DNA of 64,000 nucleotides from Sphaerolaimus hirsutus (taxonomy: Eukaryota > Nematoda > Chromadorea > Monhysterida > Sphaerolaimidae), in NCBI GenBank assembly GCA_964036195.1, contig OZ038453.1, positions 17,831,206 to 17,895,205 on the forward strand, written 5' to 3'. A program made the translations under genes and the position numbers. The notes beneath the pieces are model-generated. The model saw nothing but the letters and a program-made list of their open reading frames with translations, was not told where the DNA came from and ran no database searches. This document shows positions 12,484 to 23,694 of this stretch, in pieces (the stretch's first letter is position 1; the number at the start of each line of letters is the position of its first letter).

Positions 12484-13275
12484 GTTTACACACATTAAGT
12501 TCACAACCACAATCAATTCACCCACTTGGTGGAACTTGGAATAGTATTTTATTAGGTGGGGAGTATTTTCAGAGGCATGAGAAGGTGCCCAGGGGCTTTA
12601 CACATTCTGCATTCCTTATTGGCACTTTGCCAAAGATCCCTCAAAAATGCATCCCCCAACTTTCCAATTATTCTGTTGGGTTCTTATTCTGATGAAAATT
12701 CATTGCACACAAACACAACAAAGTTTTCTTGTGCAGTAGTGTTATAAAGTTGTTACTGCCAAAGCGTGATGGTGCTTTCGGCACTTCATCACACTATATG
12801 CTCTGGTGCCATTGGTGCTTGGCGCAGTACTTCCAAAATGGCACTTTTGGCACTTGGCGCTACTTTCCGGTGACACCATTGGCTTTATCTCTCAAAGTGC
12901 ATTAAACTCAACCCAATTTATCTCTCCACTTGTTTGCTAAATGTGTGCCAAAAGACTCAACTTGTGTGATATGGTAAATATAAGAATATATGGCTGAGAC
13001 TCAAGACTTTTGCCTGACTCAACTCACACTTTTTGCACAGTCTGATTCAGGGAGCCTCGATGAGTCATGATCAAAATTTGATTTTTCATATTTTCTTCAA
13101 AATTTCTGCAAGGCATCAAACCCCACACTTGAACCTTTGTTTGACTCAAAACTCAATTTTCACTCACTGACTCACCCTGATCTTAACTCACACATTGACT
13201 CACCAAGCCAGTTTTGGAGCTGTGACTGTCACAAGAGTTTCAAAAAATGCACTACAAACCCTACTCCAGGCCCAG
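12484..13275. other. Intergenic, nothing recognised
   Basis: AT-rich sequence with short CACTTTGGCACTT-type words near 12760-12880. No convincing exon, RNA gene or complete transposon was seen. Confidence 0.5.
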
Positions 13276-16200
13276 GTTTGGAAATGACAACACTTCTCTG
13301 TGGCTGGGTGAGCTGATGGGCAATGGAACAATAGACATGTGGCCTGGTGGCTGGCATTTAATTTGGGTTGAAGCTTTTGCTTCTTTATGTATTAGGTACA
13401 GCTAGAATGTGCATGTAAAACAATTTTTGCATTTCATTTCTTTGCATTTGACCTGGCTTTGATCTCATTGATCAATCAAAAAATTTGCTAAATATTTAGA
13501 TACATATTTAATTTGGACGTAGGCTCGCTTGGCATGTAAACCCGTTTCACATGTAGACCCGTTGCTGGGGCCTCATGGGGGAGGGCTGCTCAGCTATTTA
13601 TCTTTCTATCCCGAGGCTACTATGCCCTGAGCCCTCCACAAATCGCTCAACTATCTAGGAATCTATGTGGAGAAAACTTAGAGCAATTTTAGCCCCAATT
13701 TTTACTAAAGATCACTCAATTTTGTTCCATTTTGCAATATATATCCCAATATTTTGCTCCAGCGAGCCATTGGAATAATTTTCAGCCATTTATCTCTCTG
13801 GGGGAGGGATTTGCTATGTATCAAGCCCGCGGGCGTCAAAACCTAAGAAACCCCTGAGCCGTTGTCTACATGCTAAATGGGATTCCATGCCAACAGGCAC
13901 ACAGAGTCTTAAATCTATATAACCAATGTTTTTTCAATTGTTACACTAAAACACTGGTAAATTGACACTGTTTTCAATTATTCTTATTTATTTTGATATT
14001 ACAGTCAAACTTTTACATGATCTTACCAAATGCATTGAGACAAAAGATTTTGTACAAAATAAAATGTCAACCATGACTGGTGATATGTACATCACAGACA
14101 GAAGGAAGTCCGATGAGCAAATGCAGTTCTCAGAGCAAAAAACTGAATGGGGCCAACTGGTAGCCCTCACAACCACACAGCCCACACAAATAGCGACATC
14201 CTCTGTGAGTTCCTTTGTTCGTGGAGTTCACTGAAAAGCAGAGTTGTTAAAATACTAATACATATTGAATAAATGCAAATGCAGGCAATTAGCTTCAGTA
14301 TGCTATGGACAGATGCAACAGGCACATTTGATAACACTATTTGGCTGATGGGCATGATACTTGCAATTCTGGTCTTTGTGACCATGACAAACAAAAATTC
14401 AAAAATTCGAAAACGTTTTCGAATTTTTGAATTTTTCTGGAGTTAAATTTTTTTCCAATTTTTATTTCTGGAAAAAAACACACTTAAAGATCGTTTTTTC
14501 ATCTATTGTTGGCTGAGATTGAGTATCAAATGTGAAAACACTGTTTAAAACATCAATTTCATATGGATCTATTCATGCCGGTAGAACAAAAATTGTGGAA
14601 ATGTGTTTGTGGTAAAAGTTTGGATGGCTGTAAAACATCAATATGTATTTTCAATTTCCACAGAAAAAAATCGAAAATGAAACATTTTGATGCAAAAACT
14701 TCAAAAATCAATAAAAATGATCAGAAAATTGGAAAAGTTTTCAAAAATTCGGAAATTTGAAAACTCAATTTGTAAATTCAAAAGCTGTTTTCAGAAAAAA
14801 AATCAAAATTTGAAAAAACACTTAAAAACTAAATCATTTTTCTCCAGGGGGTTTGTCATTGCTATGTCTTTGTAGCAGCAAAGCTACTGAAAGCTGGTAA
14901 TTCTACATGCATACATACCATCTGTAATACTGTATTTCTTCTAATAGAAGGGCACCCTTCTATTTTTTTCATCAACTTTTTTACGCGCCCTTCTATTGGA
15001 GACAGCTCTTTTATTTTTCGTCAACTATTCAACCATTTTTTTCAAGTTCTGCTTTGGTTTTTCAAAGTGCAACCTCACAGACAGTGCATATAATGATGAT
15101 ACATGAAGTTCATTCAACATTGGATGCTAAAATAGCACAGAATCAATTAACCAAAGCCACTAAATCACAGCATTTGCTGATATTTGTTTATTTTGTATGC
15201 ATTTGGCACAATTCCAGCACTTTGTGTACCTTCCATTGGAGACTGCCATTCTATTTATTTTGTGGCCCAAATTAAGTCGAAAAAGTGTACCTTCTATTGG
15301 AGACCTGCCCTTCTATAAGAAGAAATATGGTAATTCATTTTTGTGCAGCGTAAGACTGGGCCATGTGAAGAAAACATTCATAGTTAGTAAAATACCAAGG
15401 TATTTAGGCCAGGAAATCATAATAAAGCATGACAGCATTTTACTAGCATAAGAGTAAGTATCAAGACCCAGGTATTTTGGTTACGCTTTCACAACTCTGA
15501 TACTAAGTACTTACAGTAGTGATGGAGTGGCGCCATGGCGCTGGCACCCTTTAATGGCGCCAAAGGGCGCCAGCGCCATGGCGCATTGGCGCTTGGCGCC
15601 ATTTTCTCTGGCGCCTGGTGCCATTATTTCGAATGGTGCCATGGCGCCCTTGGCGCTTGGCGCCATTTGCGTTGGCGCCAGTTTGGCGCCCGGCGCCATT
15701 GTTTTGGATGGCGCCAGAAATGGCGCCAAAATTCCAAATAAACGTGACCACATAGGACATTTTTGGACATCTTATCGTAGACCGTTACACAAAGCAGTCA
15801 GTGCACCATATTTCCTAGAAATACCCGCTCAAATTAACTCCCCCCCGCCCTCGAAATACCCCCAGGTTTTTTTGAGTTCAGTAAAAAATTACCCCCCTCC
15901 CTTGAAATACCCCCATCCTGAATAACGTACATCATGTACACAATGTAGTCGATGCCTCTATGCATCACAGCCACACAAGACCAGTTTGTGTAGCCATCTA
16001 CGTTGATACATCTAAAAATATCCTGTTTTGTCACTTTTATTATTATACCAGTTTTGGGTATGTAAAAGCCCATCTTTACTACGATACGATTTGTCTCAAA
16101 AATTTTTGGGGAAATAATACAACCACCCCTCGAATAACCGCCCCCTCGAAATTGCACTCCGAAAAATAAACCCCCTATGGGTATTTCGAGGTAATACGGT

Positions 16201-19200
16201 ATAGCTGCGATGTAAATTGGCAGCCATAAAACATCATGTTCATTGCAAACATGATGTATGTACCTTATTACAGATGGGGGGGGGGTGTTGAGTGGGGGTA
16301 ATTTTTTCCCCAGATCACTCAGACCTGGGAGTATTTCGAAGGGGGGTTAGTTCAAGGGGTATTTGGCGGAAGTACGGTAACATATAGCTCCTCTAAAAAA
16401 GCTCTGTTATGATATACGTGCTTAAATCGTGACTTTTATCATTGGCGCCATTTTGGCGCCCGGTGACATTTTTTATGGTGCCCTTTGGCCCCCTGGCGCC
16501 ATTTTTTCATGTTGGCGCCGTGGCGCCATTGGCGCCGTTTTTTTTGGCGCCCTTTGGCGCCCGGCGCCATTATTTTGAATGGCGCCATGGCGCCATTGGC
16601 GCCTGGCGCCATTTTTCCTGGCGCTTTTCCATCACTAACTTACAGACAATCACTAATTACAGATATTCAAGCATGGGAATTCTGCAGGATGTTGCTGCCA
16701 GGTGCCAGATTTTACTTTCCCTAAAGATTTTGTAGGGTAGGGCATGCACCCAAAATGTTTTCATGTTGCCCCAGGTCCACACACACGCACTGAGAGCATG
16801 GCAGTTTGTGAAATACATGAGTCTGCCTGGACGTCGCTGATATTGCAATATGACATGTTTTACTATGATTTTGGCCTGGAAATCATGATTTCGTTATTTT
16901 TTTGCCTGTTGGCCAACTTTCTTCTTTCGATTTTGTCAGGCAGATTAGGTACTCGCATGGTGGGCTCAGGTGGTGACCAATAAATGACGAAATTGTGATT
17001 TCTGGGCCAAAATCTAAGTAAATTAGTATATTGCAATATCGGAGACATCGAGGCATACTTTAATGTATTTTACGAATGGAACGTTGAAAATTTATCAGGT
17101 GCACACCATCCTCTACCCTACAAAATATGTAGGGTGAATTATATCTAATCCCAGGTCAATCCTGGAACAGCCAGCAGAAAATCACTAGAAGATTGGTTGC
17201 ACCGCTCTCATTCCTGTGCGTTTTGCTGTACACAATGTTTTCCAACATCATATTGGTGGATATGATCACTGTTGTAAGTCATTTTTTTGCTTCCTGTTTG
17301 CCAAAGTGGTCAGAAACATTAGAACTTATTAGAATATCCAGCTATTTAAATAAAGGATGCTAAAAACTTCTAACAGCAAACTGCAACACTTCATTTGATG
17401 TTCCACTAAGGTCAGAAAAGATACAACCATTTAAACTGAATACAGGTGCACAGGCAACCATTCACTGACATCAAATCACTGACAAATCTGATCCAGAATG
17501 GTGAAATCATTGTGGCAGACGGAACCTGGCCAGGCTCATTTTATGACAGTCTACAACATGCCAAAAGTGCTGATGAATTACTTCTCAAGGAAGCAATTGA
17601 ATCAAAAGAAGGGATTGGGATGGACTGGCATAATGATAGCCTCACCGACAACCTGAGACAAGGCACATTGACCTATGTGGATACAGCGTGAGTGTTGCAC
17701 AGGCCCTGTGCCTGTTGGCATGTAAACCATTTGGCATGTAGACAACAGACCAGGGGTTTCCAAGGTTTTAACGCTCGCGGGAGCTTTATAGATAGCTAAT
17801 CCCTCCCCAGGATGGATAGATAGCTGAAAAGTATTTTAAACAAATACAATTTTATTAAAAATAATTTTTATTCTCAGAAAAATATTCGTTAAGCGTTTAC
17901 TCACGCGATCTACATCAATACGGACGGGGGTATTTCCACAGGGGTGTTATTAATTCGCCAGCCCATTTTGAGGGAGGGGGGGGGGGTAATTCGAGGGGGG
18001 TAACTCGAGGTAATACGGTAGAAATTGTCCGACATCTTTTGAACGCTCGCCACAGCAGTGCTATTGATTTGATTCGCAGTGAGCCTGTGATTAGACATCA
18101 ATTTGCAATTGACACATGCAAACATTGAAATCTCAAAATCCATCACAAACATCAGGAGGGCCGTGGAAGCGCTGAAGAAGTGCCTGTGCGACCCCGTCAC
18201 AGTGAAATTGCCCATTGGAGGGAACCATAGCTACAAGGGTGCTTTTATGATCAGGTGCCAGTCCCAGACCCTGTAAAATGTCAAGTGTCATGCAAAGTGT
18301 CAAATGTCATGGGAAAAAAACCCTGCCCTGCAAAGTGTCAAAAGTCATGGAAAATGCCCTGCTGAAAAAACCCGAGATGCCATTTTGCAAGGCATTTTCC
18401 GTGACTTTAGACACTTTGCATGACATTTGACACTTTGCATGGTCTGGGACTGCCCCCAGTAGAAGCATGGACAAAGCCAGGACCTAAATTCACCACATTT
18501 TCGAGTGACAAGACAAATGTCAAGAAGCAAGGGAAGTTGTGTATATTGCAGTTGAAGTAAATATCAAAGTTGAACAAGTTGATTTTTGATTTACACTGGG
18601 AAAAAATATCTGTAGTTTTGGTTAGGGATGACACATTATTTTTTATAATCACTGGGGTCAAATTGACTTTTGAAATCAAAAGGCGGAACTTTTGCTAGCG
18701 TGGTATTTAAAAAAATCATGTAAAGAAATGATTCTTAGAGTCAAGCAGAGAAAAAATCGTTTTTTTCTTTCTTCAAAATTCCCAGGTATAAGCAGTAACC
18801 TGTTTCTAAATCTAGAAACCTGGTCTGGTCACTCAGCCGTGTGTGTGTACTTAGTCCACCAGGGTGGATGAACTGAACAAAGCACTAAAAGCACTGCAAC
18901 AGTTGATCGTCGCTATCGATGTGCACTACTTTGACATGGCTCCCGATAAACGCTGCAAGCCAGTTCGTTGGGGGGGGGGGGATTGGGCAGATTTACAAAG
19001 TTATGGGAACTCACTCAGAATCATCAATCAAACTTTATGGCGAATGAAGGTAGATTATACATGCAGGGACGTATCCAGGATTTTTGAGCGGGGGGGGGGC
19101 TGTTTGTTTACGGAGGCCAGCGAGAGGGGGGGGGCTCAGCCCCCCCCCACCCCTAAAATTTAAGCTACATAGTGGCTGAATGGCGCCATTAGTAGGCGCC

Positions 19201-20380
19201 ACGCCGTGGCGCCATTGGTGTTGGCGTCAGCGCAATGGAACGCTGTATATGTATGTAAATATACATCAAAACAGCGAAAAGCAAAAAATTGTGTTTATTA
19301 ATAACTATTTGCGGCCACATGGAGCAAATCTAATGATAATACCTTATGTCTGGGGAAGAATGCGCGGTAGCGCGCAAAATTTTTTACGCTGACGTTTAAA
19401 AAGTCGCATTTTTCGGTCACTTTCTGGTCTCGCCGCGGGAGGGGGGGAGGGGTCCCGCCCCCCCTGGATACGGCCCTGTATACATGACACTTTACATAAT
19501 ATATGACCTTTTACTAGTGATGGAAAAGCGCCATGGCACTTGGCGCCATTTTGCTGTGAGGCCGTTGGCACTCGGCGCCACACCCATGAAAAGTGCCATA
19601 GCGCTTTTGACACTCGGTGCTAGTTTCGCGCGGCGCCAGGAACAAAACGCCTGGCGCTTGGTGCTAGCGCCAAAGCAAAGCACCATGGTGCCTCTGGCGC
19701 GGGAGTTGGTAAAAGCGCCATGGCGCCAGGGGTATCTTGAATTTCGACCCTCTGAGTGGTTGGATAGATAGGCTTTTTCGGGGCATAGAAGGAAGAAAAG
19801 GGAGAAAAATCGCTAAAAGTAGGTGTAAAATAGCTCAAAAATGGTATACAAGAGCATTTAGCACTAAACATAGCTGAAAATAGGCAAATAGGAACCAGAA
19901 CTATGATTTTGGACATGAAAATCTATAAAAATGTATGAAAAATAGCGATTTTGAGTGAAACCGCTACAGATAGGTAAATAGATAGCTGGGCGATTTGGCG
20001 GGGGGGGGGGGGGGTTACGGGGTAATAGCCCAAAATTTTGCCTCCGGGATACGTAGATAGCTGAGGGTCCTCCGGGATAGATAGATAGCTGGGCGGTTTG
20101 GGGGGGGGCATTCGAGACCCCTGCATGGCGCTTTTTCCATCACTACCTTTCACACATTTTTCGATGTGCGCGTCAGATCACCGTTCAATTTAACGCACAG
20201 GTCAGCTGCAAGCAGTACAATGGCCGCAGGGCACTGCGGCTGGACAAATTGCTGCCACTTTTTGCAGCACTGCTGTGTGCATTCAGCATTGCAGCAATGT
20301 TGTCGCTGCTGCATTTTGTGTACGACTTTTGCAGCAGGCGGCAATGGTACACACTGTGCTGGAAATCAAACCAAAATTGA
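13276..20380 (+). CDS. Divergent ionotropic glutamate-type receptor (partial)
   Basis: Exons by splice phase: 13276-13346 (tentative S1 piece, LGELMGNGTIDMWP), 14005-14204 (S1, TGDMYITDRR then MQFSEQ), 14285 to about 14377 (M1, IWLMGMILAILVF), 17155-17273 (M3), 17446-17687 (start of S2, RQPFTDIKSL), 18156-18254, 18863-19049 and 20201-20380 (M4 and stop). The last five are phase-compatible. Order and motifs fit the family: S1, M1, M3, S2 with VDELNKALKAL, a Cys pair (DKRC and VSC), M4 (LPLFAALLCAFSIAAML) and a short cytoplasmic tail. The normally conserved SYTANLAAF in M3 reads LYTMFSNIILV, so gating or ion selectivity may differ; it resembles divergent ionotropic receptors. The M1-M3 (pore) exon and the N-terminal exons were not found. 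Exon 18863-19049 contains a run of 12 G in frame. Confidence 0.8.
14925..15335. mobile_element. TTCTAATAGAA-family MITE
   Basis: Ends TGTATTTCTTCTAATAGAAG and CTTCTATAAGAAGAAATATG, with inner TTCTATTGGAGAC copies in both orientations. Related copies are at 32698-33108 and 48689-49088. It lies in the receptor intron between M1 and M3. Confidence 0.65.
15517..16637. mobile_element. TAGTGATGG/GGCGCC hAT-like element, 8-bp TSD, with nested MITE
   Basis: Ends TAGTGATGGAGTGGCGCC and GGCGCTTTTCCATCACTA with an exact 8-bp duplication ACTTACAG. The arms are dense in GGCGCCATGGCGCC. The middle is interrupted by TCGAAATACCCCC-family MITE sequence (15808-16202) plus a shorter piece to about 16380. Confidence 0.88.
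16724..17130. mobile_element. Nested inverted-repeat elements in receptor intron
   Basis: The outer pair is ATTTTGTAGGGTAGGGCATG versus CCTACAAAAT preceded by GGTGCACACC. The inner pair (about 16839-17043) is GATATTGCAATAT...GATTTTGGCC...GAAATCATGATTTCG against its reverse complement. It looks like one foldback inserted in another. Confidence 0.65.
17920..18022. mobile_element. TCGAAATACCCCC-family MITE fragment
   Basis: A short G-rich piece ending GTAACTCGAGGTAATACGGTA, in the intron before exon 18156-18254. Confidence 0.6.
18255..18459 (+). mobile_element. Introner-like element supplying a receptor splice donor
   Basis: Starts exactly at the donor of exon 18156-18254 (ATCAG|GTGCCAGTCCC) and ends GGTCTGGGACTGCCCCCAG. 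Flanking 4-mers are CAGG and CAGT. The next usable exon is at 18863, so the element forms the 5' part of a longer intron. A GTAGAA immediately after it suggests it landed in a pre-existing donor. Confidence 0.75.
19064..19478. mobile_element. CAGGGACGTATCCAGG hAT-like element, 8-bp TSD
   Basis: Ends CAGGGACGTATCCAGG and CCTGGATACGGCCCTG with an exact 8-bp duplication TATACATG. It lies 15 bp after a receptor exon. The interior has GGCGCC words and a conserved TATATGTATGTAAATATACAT hairpin. Other copies: 24344, 36019 and 39935. Confidence 0.92.
19515..20145. mobile_element. TAGTGATGG/GGCGCC hAT-like element hosting a second hAT-like element
   Basis: Ends TAGTGATGGAAAAGCGCC and GGCGCTTTTTCCATCACTA, flanked by CCTTTTAC and CCTTTCAC (7 of 8). 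Nested at 19727-20123 is a CAGGGGTATC...GAGACCCCTG element with its own exact duplication CATGGCGC. Confidence 0.87.
19727..20123 (-). mobile_element. CAGGGGTNTC (CCTCCGGGATAGATAG) hAT-like element, 8-bp TSD
   Basis: Exact CATGGCGC duplication. The family is defined by CTATCTATCTATCCCGGAGG-type tetranucleotide blocks and long G or C runs near one end. Other copies: 20702-22204, 30075-30594 and 62848-63357. Confidence 0.9.
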
Positions 20381-20580
20381 CCTGTCGGCAATACCACAAA
20401 GTACAGCACTAGAAATCAAACCAAAATTGACCTGTCAGCAATACCACAAAGTACAGCACTAGAAATCAAGCCAAAATTGACCTGTCAGCAATACAACAAA
20501 AATGCCTGTCAGCAATACCACAAAATATTGCACTAGAAATCAAGCCAAAATTGACCTGTCAGCAATACCACATGGCCTGT
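20358..20580 (+). repeat. About 50-bp tandem repeat overlapping the receptor stop codon
   Basis: Four units of AGAAATCAAACCAAAATTGA followed by CCTGTCAGCAATACCACAAA, the third shortened. The first unit contains the last codons and the TGA (20378-20380) of the ionotropic receptor; the rest are 3' to it. Confidence 0.85.
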
Positions 20581-21009
20581 TTTTGGTAAAAATGGAAAAT
20601 TTCTAAAGATGTTATTTTTTTTAATAGAATATTTTGAGTTTTGACAATTTATGTAGATCGAAGGATTTTGTGATTTTCCAGTTTTGAGTATGGGTTCGAA
20701 TCTGGGGTCTCGAATGGGGGGGGGGGGGGTTGGGGGGGGGTTACCCCCCTCAAACCGCCCAGCTATCTATCTATCCCGGAGGCTGCTCAGCTATCTATCT
20801 ATCCCGGAGGCAAAATTTTGGGCTACTACCCCGTAACCCCCCCCCCCCAATAGCCCAGCTATCTACCTATCTGGAGCGATTTTTCAGAAACTATACCCCA
20901 ATTTTCGCTCAAAATCGCTATTTTTCATACCTATATATAGATTTTCACCTCCAAAATCACTAGTTCATGCATCTAACTGCATATTTTTAGCTATTTGAAG
21001 TACTATATG

Positions 21010-21689
21010 AAGGGTGTGCTTCTAAAAGTACCGATCTACAAATTTTTTAAATTTGAGTTAGGACCATTTTTGGGGTCCCCATAAAAATGCGCTTCAAAAA
21101 TATATATAATATGTGGGGGGTGCGAAATTCAATTTTGAGATATGGGGGGTCGAAAAAAGCAAAAAAATCGCAAAATACAGTTTTTGAAATTTTAAAAGTA
21201 CCGATCCACAAGCTTTTTCAGCTTTTGTGTCTTTAAAAGTACCGATCTACACACTTTTTTCAAAATTGTTCTTTTAAATGTACCGATCTACACATTATTT
21301 TTTGTGCTTCTAAAAGTACCGATGTCAGATCGGTGTCCGGTTGCGCAAAAACTCATTTTGTGCTTTTTTATTATGGGTAAAAGTACCGATCTACAGCTTT
21401 CTGATTTTGTGCTTTAAAAAATACCGATCTACATGTTATTACCAACTTGTTCCTTTAAAATGTACTGTACTACAAAAATACAATTCACTAAATTTTTTAT
21501 AGCTAGTGTTATGTGTATAATCAATGATTATACCCATGCATGTGGATACCCAACAATATGGCCGAAATACCCATACCCAAAATTCCCTTACCCAATACCC
21601 ATGTATGGGTATTGCATACTCCAAACTTTCAATCGCGATTATCTCAAAATCGATTTTTTGTAGATCGGTACTTTTAGAAGCACACCCTT
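21010..21689. mobile_element. AAGGGTGTGCTTCTAAAAG inverted-repeat element
   Basis: Terminal repeats of about 30 bp (AAGGGTGTGCTTCTAAAAGT and its complement) around ATATG flanks. The interior repeats AAAGTACCGATCTACA several times. A solo right end is at 28567-28640. Confidence 0.8.
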
Positions 21690-21703
21690 CATATGCTCTT
21701 GTA

Positions 21704-22010
21704 AAGAGCCGGCAAATATAAATGGGTTTTTGATTTTGAATTTTTTTTATCAATTTTCATTCAAACCCAAATAAAAGTTGGGGCGAGCCACCCAGCTCAG
21801 TTTGTAGCCCCAACATTTCTCTACAGGAACCCCTGGGATGACCCCTGTAGCTGCTCAGGTGCAGCTGCAGGGGTCATCCCGGGGGTTCCTGTAGAGAAAT
21901 GATGGGGCTACAAACTGAGCTGGGTGGCTCGCCCCAACTTTTATTTGGGGTCGGATGAAAATTGATTGAATTTTTCAAAATCAAAAACCCATTTATATTT
22001 GCCGGCTCTT
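21704..22010. mobile_element. 307-bp near-perfect palindrome with TA duplication
   Basis: Begins AAGAGCCGGCAAATATAAAT and ends with its reverse complement, flanked by TA on both sides. The two arms of about 150 bp are almost identical and pair through most of the element, with a GCAGCTGCA-type centre. The TA duplication suggests Tc1/mariner-type mobilisation. Confidence 0.88.
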
Positions 22011-22513
22011 TATACCCATATTGAGCTATTTTACACCTACTTTTAGCGATTTTTCTCCCTTTTCTTCCTTCTATGCCCCGAAAAAGCCTATATATCGAAC
22101 CACCACAACCCCCCCCCAGAAAATTTTTCAGCTATCTATCCCTCCGGAGGAGCGATTTGCTATCTATCCAACCACTCGGAGGGTCAAAATTCAAGATACC
22201 CCTGGATCGAATGTGTTTTTCTTTGTATACTGTTGTAGCATAGAGAAAAATTCTGCGAAAATGGCCAGAAAGTATCTATGAAACGACAACTTCCGAGTGT
22301 AGGAAACGTAACGATATGTTCCTTTGGTGGTAGAATTCATTCGTTCTATTCATGTTACAGGATATCACAGCGGAAAAAGCAAAACATGGAAGAAACGTAT
22401 AAAAATGGAGAAAACGTACTTACTCTTCCCTTTACAATTTTCCGTAAAATACATGCGTCCAGCTGTGCAGACGACACAAAGCATAATTCAAAAGCACACA
22501 ACCCATCAAAATC

Positions 22514-23540
22514 ATTCTACACAATCAAACAATGCAAATTTCTGTGAAAATTGCACCAGCATCTCCCTGAGAGGATCACCTTTGGGTACAAACCATTGAT
22601 CCAAATCTGAATTAGGAAAAGGCTCCACGGAAATACTTTTAAATGTGTAGCGTCTCAAAATACATTGAATGCCTATAAATCTACTAGCTGGGTTCCCTAT
22701 GGACCTTCGTTTATGTTTATACACTTTCTAGACACAATAAAGCACATCAATTATCAATACACTCGAGAAATCATTGTGAAGCGATTGGGACTCGGTTTGC
22801 ACAATTAATTTATTCTTATTGAACATTAAAATTTTACCAAACATATACTGAAATTTGGATACACCTGGATTGGATACAGTTTGCCAAGTGACGATGAAAT
22901 TCTTCTAACTTTTTTTTGACACCTGTTATCACCACTTACCCACACTGAGCCTCTGCACCAACCAAATTGGTCCCCGGAAAGAACTCAAGCAGCACAGTTT
23001 CGCAAATGACCCCCTTGCCCCGAATATACCTATTCAATATTAGGATTAGGATCAAAAATACAAACAATAAAACAAACCAGTTTCCAATATCTTCAGCCGT
23101 TTCTCTCTGTTTGATGATTGATTATTGTCATTTTTCTGCCCATTCTCACCATTCAAACCGAGAAATTGTAAAATTTCATTCGTCTTTGTCCAGTTGAATT
23201 TTACCAAACTGCCGTAATCTTGACAAAACGAAGCGACGAAAGTGCACTGAAATTGTGCGAGAAAGGTTCGGTGATGCAGAAATTTACAACAGAACATCAT
23301 TTTTGAATAATTTTTTTAACGGTTCAAAAAATGATATATACTCGGCGGAAATCACACTTAGTATGACAACCTACCATAACACATCTGAATAATAAACCAA
23401 AAATATTTTTTTTCATACCGCCGCCAAATTGTCCGCCGAGTATACCGATTCTGTACAAATTGAAATACATATTTACCTCCAATAAAAGATACCCTCTGAT
23501 TTAAGGTGCAGTTTTTGGCCGGCCTCCATTGGGCCCACAC
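22514..23540 (-). CDS. Possible minus-strand gene, unrecognised (weak exons)
   Basis: Coding-like pieces: a possible first exon near 23527-23475 (ATG, MEAGQKLHLKSEG, donor GTAAAT), a piece near 23250-23150 (FNWTKTNEILQFLGLN), one near 22997-22940 (ETVLLEFFPGTNLVGAEA, donor GTAAGT) and a terminal exon from about 22730 to a stop near 22514 (SRFIGIQCILRRYTF, then WFVPKGDPLREMLVQF). I could not join all pieces with consistent phases, and I recognise no domain. A degraded gene or a wrong exon choice is possible. A TATACTCGGCGGA MITE lies at 23337-23446. Confidence 0.3.
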
Positions 23541-23694
23541 ACGCTAGTTGACATCGACATCAAATGTCAACTGGTACCGATCCCGATTCAAAGCTTGCTG
23601 ACGAGCCGACGATCGACGCTCAAACGCAAGCTTTGAATTGGGAACGGAACCAGTTGACATTTGGTGCCGATGTCAACTAGCGTGTGTGGGGCCA
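23531..23694. mobile_element. ACACACTAGTTGACA-family MITE
   Basis: Ends GGCCCACACACGCTAGTTGA and TCAACTAGCGTGTGTGGGGCC, with long inner arms (ATCAAATGTCAACTGGT). Related copies are at 24258 (half), 27447, 34564 and 57665. Confidence 0.8.

Larger units (their letters stand above)
20702..22204 (+). mobile_element. CAGGGGTNTC hAT-like element with two nested insertions
   Basis: Ends CTGGGGTCTCGAATGG and GATACCCCTG, flanked by GTTCGAAT and GATCGAAT (7 of 8). Compared with the about 520-bp copies it is expanded by two insertions: 21010-21689 and 21704-22010. Confidence 0.85.

Noticed and set aside
20685-20715. GGTTCGAATCT resembling a tRNA T-loop/B box
   Set aside because: No cloverleaf can be drawn upstream. 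The sequence is the target duplication of a hAT-like element.
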